The notes below the pieces were generated by a model. That model saw only the letters and a program-made list of their open reading frames with translations. It did no database searches and had not been told where the DNA came from. A stretch of 11,602 nucleotides of DNA from contig DAPR01000030.1 in assembly GCA_002502605.1 (NCBI GenBank), forward strand, positions 1 through 11,602, given 5' to 3'. Origin of the DNA: Euryarchaeota archaeon UBA258. Lineage in GTDB: Archaea; Thermoplasmatota; Poseidoniia; Poseidoniales; Poseidoniaceae. The translations under genes were made by a program, and so were the position numbers. Each line of letters begins with the position of its first letter. Within the stretch, counting starts at the first letter, position 1. Shown piece by piece: positions 1 through 7,510 of this stretch.

Positions 1-1
1 C

Positions 2-643
2 ATTTGTATTGTGGCTGGTGCGTCGGGTGCAATGAAGTCGAGTTTGACTTTCTCTATGCTCTACAACGCAGTGCTTTACGGTGAAACAAGTGGAATCTAC
101 GTCACCCTCGAACAAGGCAAGGATTCGCTGCGTTCCCACATGGCCAACATGGGCATGAACGTGGATGATGCTCGAGTTCGAAACCGAATCGCAATCATCG
201 ATCTTTCCGACTTGCGTGTTGAACTCGACAAGCAAGGGATGAGCGATCGTGTCGATTGGATGGGCCAACTCATCAAGCAACTGACATCGTATCGAGAAGC
301 GATTGGTTTCGAACTTCTCGTTTTCGATTCACTCGGGGCGTTCTTCACCCTCACAAAAATGGAAAATCCTCGTGACGAAATTTTCCGTCTTTTCGAAGCA
401 GTACGAAGGCTCGGCTTGACATCATTCTTCATCTGTGAAATGACTGGAGAAGACCACAAGCAATTCGGTGAGTATGGCGTAGAAGATTATCTTTCAGACG
501 GCGTATTGCATCTTGTGATGGAGCGTTCTGGTGACGATGTCAAGAGGAAACTTGGCATTGTCAAGATGCGCCACACGCGGCACAGCTTAGGTTACAAACC
601 CTTCAACTGGAAGGAGAACGAACAACGCTTCACTATTCTGTGA
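2..643 (+). CDS. KaiC/RAD55-like RecA-superfamily ATPase, 5'-truncated by the window edge
   Basis: The reading frame is open from base 2 (I-C-I-V-A-G-A-S-G-A-M-K-S-S) to TGA at 641-643, so the true start lies left of the window; the GTG at 11 falls just before the P-loop and is not a credible start. Seen: a P-loop G-A-S-G-A-M-K-S at about 17-40, followed by the KaiC-type pattern of G-I-Y-V-T-L-E (catalytic Glu region), a Walker B strand L-L-V-F-D-S-L near 314-334, then F-I-C-E-M, an L-S-D-G-V-L-H-L strand and the closing K-M-R-H-T-R-H box. This order is typical of single-domain archaeal KaiC-like/RadA-related ATPases, many of which act in signalling, motility or gas-vesicle control; the specific role here is unknown. 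The last Gly of the usual G-x-G-K-[ST] loop is Met. The gene is convergent with glmS, with 5 bases between stops and no clear terminator. Family call is secure; function is open. Confidence 0.88.
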   Translation: MCIVAGASGAMKSSLTFSMLYNAVLYGETSGIYVTLEQGKDSLRSHMANMGMNVDDARVRNRIAIIDLSDLRVELDKQGMSDRVDWMGQLIKQLTSYREAIGFELLVFDSLGAFFTLTKMENPRDEIFRLFEAVRRLGLTSFFICEMTGEDHKQFGEYGVEDYLSDGVLHLVMERSGDDVKRKLGIVKMRHTRHSLGYKPFNWKENEQRFTIL

Positions 644-648
644 ACGCT

Positions 649-2469
649 TCATTCAACAGTGACGGACTTCGCCAAATTTCTTGGCCGGTCGACATCGCAA
701 CCTAGGGCGAGCGCTGTATGATAAGCGATCAACTGCAAAGGAACAACGGTCAACAGAGGCGAAACAAGGTTGTGTACCGGTGGAACCGAGATACAAACAT
801 CGCCTTCCTGAGCGATCTCATCTCCTTCTTCGTGAATGAGAATGATCTTTGCACCACGCGCTCGACATTCGTGAATTGCAGATACAGTCTTTGCTTTCAC
901 GTGGTCATTTGGAGCGACGAAAATGACTGGGCTGCCCTCTTCTAACAAAGCAATCGGGCCGTGTTTCATTTCTCCCGCTGGATAAGCTAAACAAGGGATG
1001 TAGGCGATTTCCATCAATTTCAAAGCACCTTCTTGAGCAACGGGGGCTGAAATCCCCCGGCCAAGGAACAGGACACTCTTTGCATCTTTGACGAGGTCAA
1101 CTGCTTCTTGAATTGGTCCTTGATTGGCAAGGTATTCCTCGACCAAGTGTGGCACTTGTTGAAGACCATGAATCAATTCAACACCTCGCTCTTTGCTGAT
1201 GTTGCGCGAACGGCCAACCTGAAGAGCGAACATAGACAAAGCCGCAACCATATTCGAGAATGCCTTGGTAGAAGCAACGGCTTGCTCAGGCCCGGAGTGG
1301 ATGTAGACACCTTGACCGCAGAGCCGTGCGATGGAGGAGCCTACGACGTTGACAACACCGTGCACATTACCTCCTTTGAGTTGGATTTCTTTGATGGCGG
1401 AAAGTGTGTCCGCTGTTTCACCCGATTGCGTGACTGCAAAGTGAAGGGCGCTTGGGTTGATCACGGGGTCGTTGTGCCTAAATTCACTTGAAATGTGAGC
1501 CATGGCTGGAATACGAGCCAATTTCTCGATCAGCAATTGGCCAATTTCTGCAGCGTTGTACGATGTCCCACAACCAAGCAGGCGCACATGCGGGACTTTT
1601 GCCAAATCTGAGGGATTGAGTTTCAACCCTCCAAGCCTCCCGCTGCCGCCCGCACGGTCTAAGCGACCGCTGATGCAATGGCGTATGGCGTCTGGCTGTT
1701 CATAGATCTCTTTGAGCATGAAATGCGGGAATTCACCGAGTTCGGACTCACCCCATTCTGATTCAAGAATGCTGCTCTTTGTCTGGCTTTTTCCGCCTTT
1801 TAGGGTGGACAATTTGACCGAAGTTGCGGTCAAGGTAGCAAGGTCACCATCTTCGAGGTAAATCACCTGTTGGGTGTGAGCTGTGAGCGCATGTGGATCG
1901 CTTGAAATGAACATTTCATCCACACCTTGGCCAATGATCAAAGGAGAGCCATTGCGTGCGCAAACAATGGTATCATGATCTTTGAAGAGAGCACAAATAC
2001 CCCATGTTCCACGCGCTTGGCGCAGTGCACGTCGGACTGCTTCTTCGGGGTTATTGTCGACCGAAAGTTCGCGCTCAATGATGTGTGCAAGGGCTTCAGA
2101 ATCCGTCTCACTTGACAAGGCTACACCCTGCACGGAGAGGGATGTTCTCAACATTCGAGCATTCTCGATGATCCCGTTGTGGACAATCACGACCTTTCCT
2201 TCCGCAGACTCATGTGGATGTGCGTTCTCATCGGTCACGCCCCCATGTGTGGCCCATCGGGTGTGGGCGATGCCCGTTGTTCCTGGGATGCTGGGTGGTA
2301 AAACCGTACGTAAGTCTTGGACCTTTCCGACCTTCTTGTGAACGTTGATGGTCCCATTTTTGACGGCAATCCCCGTTGAATCATAACCACGATATTCCAG
2401 ACGGCGTAGCCCTTCTAAGAGCAATGGTGCCGCTTGATGTGGGCCAATATAACCAAAAATTCCACACAT
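649..2469 (-). CDS. glmS: Glutamine--fructose-6-phosphate aminotransferase (isomerizing), GlmS
   Basis: Converts fructose-6-phosphate and glutamine to glucosamine-6-phosphate and glutamate in the cytosol, the entry step to UDP-GlcNAc and surface or N-glycan sugars. The 606 residues match the usual length of about 600-610. The N-terminal class II glutaminase begins M-C-G-I-F-G-Y-I-G, with Cys2 as nucleophile after Met removal. It carries L-E-Y-R-G-Y-D-S (24-31), H-T-R-W-A-T-H-G (69-76) and H-N-G-I-I-E-N (97-103). The isomerase half has two SIS domains: first at about 290-420 (G-C-G-T-S at 299-303, T-Q-S-G-E-T at 347-352), second at about 460-590 with E480, K484, E487, K502-H503-G-P. It ends D-R-P-R-N-L-A-K-S-V-T-V-E, where K601 is the conserved C-terminal lysine. 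All expected catalytic residues are present. The ATG is supported by GGTGA ending 4 bases upstream and by the exact M-C-G start. It lies 10 bases downstream of the subtilisin stop, so co-transcription is likely. Confidence 0.98.
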   Translation of the reverse strand: MCGIFGYIGPHQAAPLLLEGLRRLEYRGYDSTGIAVKNGTINVHKKVGKVQDLRTVLPPSIPGTTGIAHTRWATHGGVTDENAHPHESAEGKVVIVHNGIIENARMLRTSLSVQGVALSSETDSEALAHIIERELSVDNNPEEAVRRALRQARGTWGICALFKDHDTIVCARNGSPLIIGQGVDEMFISSDPHALTAHTQQVIYLEDGDLATLTATSVKLSTLKGGKSQTKSSILESEWGESELGEFPHFMLKEIYEQPDAIRHCISGRLDRAGGSGRLGGLKLNPSDLAKVPHVRLLGCGTSYNAAEIGQLLIEKLARIPAMAHISSEFRHNDPVINPSALHFAVTQSGETADTLSAIKEIQLKGGNVHGVVNVVGSSIARLCGQGVYIHSGPEQAVASTKAFSNMVAALSMFALQVGRSRNISKERGVELIHGLQQVPHLVEEYLANQGPIQEAVDLVKDAKSVLFLGRGISAPVAQEGALKLMEIAYIPCLAYPAGEMKHGPIALLEEGSPVIFVAPNDHVKAKTVSAIHECRARGAKIILIHEEGDEIAQEGDVCISVPPVHNLVSPLLTVVPLQLIAYHTALALGCDVDRPRNLAKSVTVE

Positions 2470-2473
2470 GATA

Positions 2474-2479
2474 TCACCC
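2474..2479 (-). promoter_or_regulatory. Shine-Dalgarno site of glmS, overlapping the end of the subtilisin gene
   Basis: Read on the minus strand, the subtilisin TGA (2480-2482) is followed at once by GGGTGAT, then ATC and the glmS ATG. GGTGA is the archaeal anti-16S match, with a 4-base spacing. Ribosomes finishing the protease would sit on this site, which fits translational coupling (inference). Confidence 0.7.
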
Positions 2480-5400
2480 TCAGCAAGAGACCGTGCTCGA
2501 ACAAATCGGGCAGGCTACCTTTCTCAACGTCATGTCTTTCACAACAAACTTCGCGTTGCAATCAGGGCAAACCACATCACGCTGAGGTGGGGCGATCCCC
2601 GGTAGTGGAGGCAAACCATCCAATGGTGGAAGACCGCCGGGCCCTGGAAGTGGGAGTGGCGGGAGTGCTCCAGGTGCTGGGAGTGCGGGCAATTCTGAAG
2701 GTGGAGGGAGTGGTGATTCCACAACAGGTGCTGGTGCAGATTGGATTTTCTCTGTGATTTCTGCGAACTCCCGTTGTTGCTTTCGCTTCATTCGCCTGTT
2801 GAGGCGGGCGTTGCCTTCTCCAGATTCTGCTTTGGCTTCGAGGCTATCAGCAAGGCTTGGCTCATCTTCTTCCATCACCGCAACAGGCGATGATTCAGTC
2901 ACGACCAAGTCGTCTTGTTCGGTGTCGATGGCTAGAAGTGGTCCTTGGTCGTCTTCAGGTTGAATCATCAATTCAATTCCTTCATCTGTTTCGCCAACAA
3001 TTGCAGTAGCAACCAACGCTTTTTGTTCTTCCTTTCTTCCTTTTCGAATTGACACCACAACGGCAGTGAGGAACACAACCATAGTGAGGCCTACCACTGA
3101 CAAAATGGTGATTTTCATCTGCTGAGAACCTGGCAGTGGAGCAAGCAAGGCATCGATGAATGAACGATCTTCGACAATTGGATTATCGGCTGCAGACAAG
3201 GAGGCAAGCGTTCGTAGTTTGAGCGAACCTGAAGCTGTCGAGAGCATCACAATACCATCGTATTCCATGCCTGCAAAGCCTTCAAGGAAGCCCTGTGCCA
3301 TAAGGGCAGACATACCTGAAACTGGCTGCTGATCCGAGTCAGTGAGCAAACCGTACCTCGTTGTTGGCCCGTAGGTGTTGATTTCGTCGTACATGATCTG
3401 GATGCCTTGTGGTGCTTCATGCAATTCAAGATTCATGACACCTGGTGCTCCGATTCTTGAAGCATCATCGATGCTCCAAGCGTTGTCGGTCACAGCATAG
3501 GCAACTTGAGCATCTCGCCCCCGTCCTTCAATCCAAGCGGCAGTGAGCACGTCATCGTTCTCCAGTTGTGTCACAATCAATTTGGCGCCAGAGGTATCGT
3601 CTCCAATGGAGGATTGGAAATTCCAAGCGGAAATCGTTGGCTCCCCATGGGTGTACATCAAGCCCACACGGTCGATTCCGGTCACATCGTTTCGCATTTC
3701 TTGGTACAAGATGTGCAGATTTTCGGCACCGTACGAAACAGCAAGTGGGTCACCCTTCGATTGACGAATGTCGATGTTGGAAAGGACATTGATTGGACTG
3801 CCCCAACTCGTAGGGCTGTCCGGATTCATCGAAACGAGTGTGAAAATCGAAGTTACGTCCTGCCAAGAACCACCTGTTGCTATGTCGCGGTGGTATCCAG
3901 CAAGCACAACCGTATCGTCGTATTCAGTCAGGGCAAGGCCCCAATAAGCGCCTTCAGACAGTTTGACTGCCGGCATTTGGTAGTGGACGGGTGTGATCAT
4001 TTCGACCTTTGAAAGAGAGGTCATTCCGATGTTGGTCAGGGTGTATCCATCCGCACTCACGCTCTTGCGCGTCCATGCCGCATGAATCGCTCCATCTTCT
4101 CGCTCGAGCACAGCAAGTTCGCCGCCCCACATGTCTTCGAGCAAGATGTCTGTTTGAATTGACATTGAGGAAGTGATGCTTCTGGCGTGGAGTTCGCCAT
4201 CGACGGTGGTGAACAACAGCGCACCGTCATCAAGGCCGATGAAATCAACCGGTACTTCTCCATCAGAAAGGTCGATGCTCACTTGAGAGCCCAAGGATAC
4301 ATCGTCAACCACGAGCATGAATCGATGTTCGCTAAATGCTGCCTCGACTCCGTTGCCAAGTAGGACTGCTTTGAATTCGATTGCACCAATCGTTTCACTG
4401 GGCATTGCTTGGAATGAAACAGAAGCATATCCAGAACTTGTATCAGAGCCTGGAACCACCATGAGGTCTTGTTCGCCAACCTGAATCCATCCGTCTTCTG
4501 ACCAACGCTCGAGCCTCACATCCAAATCAAGCGCATCGGATTGACCGAGGTTATCGATGCGCAGTCGAACGGTAAAGGGCTCTTCTGGCACGGGAATGTT
4601 AGGGCTTGTCGTGACGGCCCCCGGCAAGAAGCGTAGCATCGCTTCAACAGGACGTTCTTCGACTTCGAAAGTGAATGTGTAGATGTTGTCTTCCGGCGTT
4701 GGATCTGCATGTTGGCTGGTCGGGTCGATGATGATCGACACCTCTTGTTGTCCAGCTTCTGTGGCCCACCAGTACAGCGTGACCTGCTGGCTCTCGCCTT
4801 CGTTTAGGATTGAAATGCTGGTTTCGGAGGGATATGTTTCCGAGTTCGAACCCTCGGCGTCCAAGCGCACATAGACATCCGTAGCATCCAAATCACCAAC
4901 ATTGGCAATCGTGAAGTCGATTTCAAGCACCGTACCGGCAACCGCAGAGTACACTGGCAGGCCTTGATCCATGATTTCGACTGAGCCCTGATAGGCAAAA
5001 TCCGGAGCTGCAGGCATGTTGTCGACGGTGTATGTGCGACGGATTGTATCGGTCGCCACGCCACTCTCATTGACCATCCTGAAGCTCAAGCGGTGTGAGC
5101 CATCTTCAACGGTGTTTGAGTTCCATGTGAAGGACCAGTCTTGGCTCCCGACTTCCATAAACTCGAGTTCTTCTCCGAGGTTCCATTCTCCACTGCCCAC
5201 TTTGAATTCAAGGCGGTCTGGCTCGAGCCCTTCAGCAGTCCCGGTAAATTCCACGGACCCCTCCAGTGAGGTTCCAACTGATGGACCAGCAAGGGTGACT
5301 GCCATACGAGCGAGGTTAACGTAGCGTGCCTCGATTGAGGATTCATCGCCATCGTCGTTGATGGCACGGGTCAAGATGAGCACATACTCTTCGTCACCAC

Positions 5401-7420
5401 GGATCCAATCGGACTTCACAAACACATCGAGGTACCAGTTTTCAACGGTGCCGCCAGCATCAACCCAGCCTTGGAGTTCTCGAACAGTACCGGATTCGAG
5501 ATGTTGTTCAAGACGAACTTGGACAGCATCGTAATCGGCGTCGTCCCCGTTGATTGCAGTACCGGATACACGCGATCGATCACCTTCAATCCACCATGTG
5601 CCGTTGTTTGGAGCCTCCATTGTGACGTGGTCCCCAGTACCGTTTCCTGTTGGAGGTGGCGTGATGATGCCCCCGCCTTCAAGAGGTGTGCATGAGCGTT
5701 CAAGAACCGTATCGATGGCGCATGAGGCATCGATAAGGCCGAAGCCCCAATCTGAATTCCAACGGTCCGAAATTGAAGACTCCGAAGCGCTTCCTCGTTG
5801 TTCGGAAGAATTGCGCAAAATATCCTTCACTTCCTGAGGTGAAAGCGAGGGCTCTGCTTGCAGCATCGCTGCTACGATTCCCGAAGCAATCGGGGTCGCC
5901 ATGCTTGTGCCGTCCTTTTCATCGTATTCATTTGAGGCAAGTGGACGGCCTGGCTGGCCGGGGAATGAAGACCCTGTTTGGGCGGTAGCTGACATAATTC
6001 CAGAACCATAGGCGGTGATGTCCGGCTTCAGTTCGTCCCAGTCATCGTCATCATTGTCGCTAAGTCGAGGTCCAGTGTTGGAATAATCCGCAACGTTGTC
6101 ATTGGTTCGGTTAATTGTTCCACGATCGGTTGCCGCTCCAACTGAAATAGCGTCGTCGGCACTCGCAGGGGATGGCACCCTGTTGGTACCATCATTGCCC
6201 ATAGCGACGACACAGACAATCGATGCGTTGACCGCATCGTTGACCAACCGCGCTTCAGCTCCAGATCCGTTGTCGCCTTGGTCACCAGGGTTGAGTGGGG
6301 ACGAGGCGGAGCCGAACGACATCGAAGCAACTTGGATACCTCTGCTTGAGGCGTTGTTGTTCCAGTCGGTGTTCACATTGTCGATGATCCATTGAATGCC
6401 ATTGAGTGATGCCTGTGAATTGGTGCCACCGGTATCGGTGAGGACCTTCACGTCGACCAAGTAGGCACCCGGTGCGGTACCCATGTGGACTCTTGATGAA
6501 TCACCTGTGCCGACAACTGAACCTGCAACGTGGGTGCCGTGGCCGTTCCCATCGTCCGGGTCTTGAGTGCCATCAGTCGCACCGGCAGAGGATGTTGCAT
6601 CGTAGCCTGCGACCCATTTTTGGTCATCATAGGAAGTCGGATCTTGGTCGGGTTCATCGTCCTCATCATCGAAGTCGTTGAGGGATTCATGCTCGTTGTC
6701 AACCCCTGTATCCAACACCGCAACAACGACGTTTTCGCCGGTGTAGCCCCGCTCGTAAGCGGTCTGTGAATACACTTCGGATGGGCGTGCTCTCGATGCT
6801 TTGGCTGCAACATCATTCGATGGAATCATGACATTTTGCATTTCAATCACAACCACACCGTAGGAAGCATAGATGTCCATCAGCGCACTGATTGGCACCT
6901 TGTCCACTGCAACCGAATCGATGTCCTTGAGCACTTGGAACCAAGCGCCTTCTTCTTCGCCAACCCATCCATGGGCCATGAGAATGGCACGCAGCGTCTC
7001 GATTTGACTGACCTCAGGGGCCCATGCATAGTCGACGACAATGGCCACTGTCTTGCGTCCATCATCACCAATGATGGCCGTAGGAGAAATTGATTCGGCT
7101 CCAGCCAAGACGCGCTGCAAGCGATCATCCATGCCGTTCCAATCGAGGTCTGGACCGTATCCTTGCCACCAATTCATCGCTTCAGCCGAAGGTCGACCGT
7201 CCCGACTAAACTCTCGCAGTGGCCGTTCACACAGCGAATCACCGCACATCAACGGCGGAAGTCCGTCAACGAGGATTGGTTCGGCAAACAAGGGTTCGAT
7301 CACGGGGTCCTGTTCGGCTGGTTGGGTTGCAATTGCACCCAAGTCAGCAACCAAAAACACAGCCACTAACAGCAGCGAAATGAGGGGTGTTTTTCTCGAA
7401 GGCTTGTTCATCAAATCCAT
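2480..7420 (-). CDS. Giant membrane-anchored subtilisin-like (S8) serine protease with Ig-like, CARDB and propeller-like regions and a cytoplasmic zinc-ribbon tail
   Basis: Probable surface protease for extracellular protein or peptides; 1,646 residues from the chosen ATG at 7420. Signal peptide: K6/R9/K10, hydrophobic core 12-29, possible cleavage after A-I-A31. A propeptide-like region spans about 120-205. The S8 domain (about 215-580) has Asp237 in V-L-D-T-G, His297 in G-H-G-T-H-V-A-G, oxyanion Asn409 in A-M-G-N-D-G and Ser506 in G-T-S-M-A-T-P, so it is intact; Asp-rich loops near 250-260 and 454-461 suggest Ca2+ sites. Next come two Ig-like regions (591-702, 705-801), two CARDB-like domains (806-921, 926-1038) and a region of repeated short beta motifs (about 1041-1411) resembling a beta-propeller. 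One transmembrane helix (1435-1457) followed by R-K-G-R-K puts the remainder inside: acidic linker, basic helix R-R-M-K-R-K-Q-Q-R, proline-rich stretch (1562-1613), and C-P-D-C...C-P-I-C (1618-1640), like the MJ0042 zinc ribbon. Start: GGTGGAG (7424-7430) favours 7420; 7447 and 7411 are alternatives. Substrate unknown. Confidence 0.93.
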   Translation of the reverse strand: MDLMNKPSRKTPLISLLLVAVFLVADLGAIATQPAEQDPVIEPLFAEPILVDGLPPLMCGDSLCERPLREFSRDGRPSAEAMNWWQGYGPDLDWNGMDDRLQRVLAGAESISPTAIIGDDGRKTVAIVVDYAWAPEVSQIETLRAILMAHGWVGEEEGAWFQVLKDIDSVAVDKVPISALMDIYASYGVVVIEMQNVMIPSNDVAAKASRARPSEVYSQTAYERGYTGENVVVAVLDTGVDNEHESLNDFDDEDDEPDQDPTSYDDQKWVAGYDATSSAGATDGTQDPDDGNGHGTHVAGSVVGTGDSSRVHMGTAPGAYLVDVKVLTDTGGTNSQASLNGIQWIIDNVNTDWNNNASSRGIQVASMSFGSASSPLNPGDQGDNGSGAEARLVNDAVNASIVCVVAMGNDGTNRVPSPASADDAISVGAATDRGTINRTNDNVADYSNTGPRLSDNDDDDWDELKPDITAYGSGIMSATAQTGSSFPGQPGRPLASNEYDEKDGTSMATPIASGIVAAMLQAEPSLSPQEVKDILRNSSEQRGSASESSISDRWNSDWGFGLIDASCAIDTVLERSCTPLEGGGIITPPPTGNGTGDHVTMEAPNNGTWWIEGDRSRVSGTAINGDDADYDAVQVRLEQHLESGTVRELQGWVDAGGTVENWYLDVFVKSDWIRGDEEYVLILTRAINDDGDESSIEARYVNLARMAVTLAGPSVGTSLEGSVEFTGTAEGLEPDRLEFKVGSGEWNLGEELEFMEVGSQDWSFTWNSNTVEDGSHRLSFRMVNESGVATDTIRRTYTVDNMPAAPDFAYQGSVEIMDQGLPVYSAVAGTVLEIDFTIANVGDLDATDVYVRLDAEGSNSETYPSETSISILNEGESQQVTLYWWATEAGQQEVSIIIDPTSQHADPTPEDNIYTFTFEVEERPVEAMLRFLPGAVTTSPNIPVPEEPFTVRLRIDNLGQSDALDLDVRLERWSEDGWIQVGEQDLMVVPGSDTSSGYASVSFQAMPSETIGAIEFKAVLLGNGVEAAFSEHRFMLVVDDVSLGSQVSIDLSDGEVPVDFIGLDDGALLFTTVDGELHARSITSSMSIQTDILLEDMWGGELAVLEREDGAIHAAWTRKSVSADGYTLTNIGMTSLSKVEMITPVHYQMPAVKLSEGAYWGLALTEYDDTVVLAGYHRDIATGGSWQDVTSIFTLVSMNPDSPTSWGSPINVLSNIDIRQSKGDPLAVSYGAENLHILYQEMRNDVTGIDRVGLMYTHGEPTISAWNFQSSIGDDTSGAKLIVTQLENDDVLTAAWIEGRGRDAQVAYAVTDNAWSIDDASRIGAPGVMNLELHEAPQGIQIMYDEINTYGPTTRYGLLTDSDQQPVSGMSALMAQGFLEGFAGMEYDGIVMLSTASGSLKLRTLASLSAADNPIVEDRSFIDALLAPLPGSQQMKITILSVVGLTMVVFLTAVVVSIRKGRKEEQKALVATAIVGETDEGIELMIQPEDDQGPLLAIDTEQDDLVVTESSPVAVMEEDEPSLADSLEAKAESGEGNARLNRRMKRKQQREFAEITEKIQSAPAPVVESPLPPPSELPALPAPGALPPLPLPGPGGLPPLDGLPPLPGIAPPQRDVVCPDCNAKFVVKDMTLRKVACPICSSTVSC

Positions 7421-7475
7421 CCACTCCACCCTTTGGTGTTGGCGCATGCCTTTGAGGGTATCCGTGAATTGTCCC

Positions 7476-7503
7476 CTCCCCAGCCCCTAAGGGGCTTGGG
7501 GAG
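7476..7503. repeat. Perfect-but-for-one-bulge G/C inverted repeat between rhomboid and subtilisin genes
   Basis: CTCCCCAGCCCC (7476-7487), loop TAA (7488-7490), then GGGGCT-T-GGGGAG (7491-7503). The arms form 12 pairs with a single bulged T at 7496 or 7497. It fills the gap right after the rhomboid stop (7511, minus strand) and upstream of the subtilisin start. No U-run follows on either strand, so it does not look like a simple terminator; an RNA processing, stabilising or attenuating hairpin is more likely (inference). Confidence 0.75.
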
Positions 7504-7510
7504 AATGAGT

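Noticed and set aside
628..645. Small inverted repeat TTCAC/GTGAA at the convergent junction, plus a repeated AACGCTTC
   Set aside because: Only five pairs with a six-base loop and no T-run; too weak to call a terminator.
1108..1491. Plus-strand frame opposite glmS
   Set aside because: glmS is complete and conserved along its whole length here; the opposite frame has no family features.
3506..4012. Long plus-strand reading frame opposite the subtilisin gene
   Set aside because: It lies fully inside the propeller-like region of the protease, has no recognisable domain and no ribosome site; an antisense shadow of a real gene.
6601..6680. Repetitive GA/TC-rich stretch resembling a repeat
   Set aside because: It encodes the Asp/Glu-rich loop of the subtilisin domain, a likely calcium-binding surface; codon repetition explains it.
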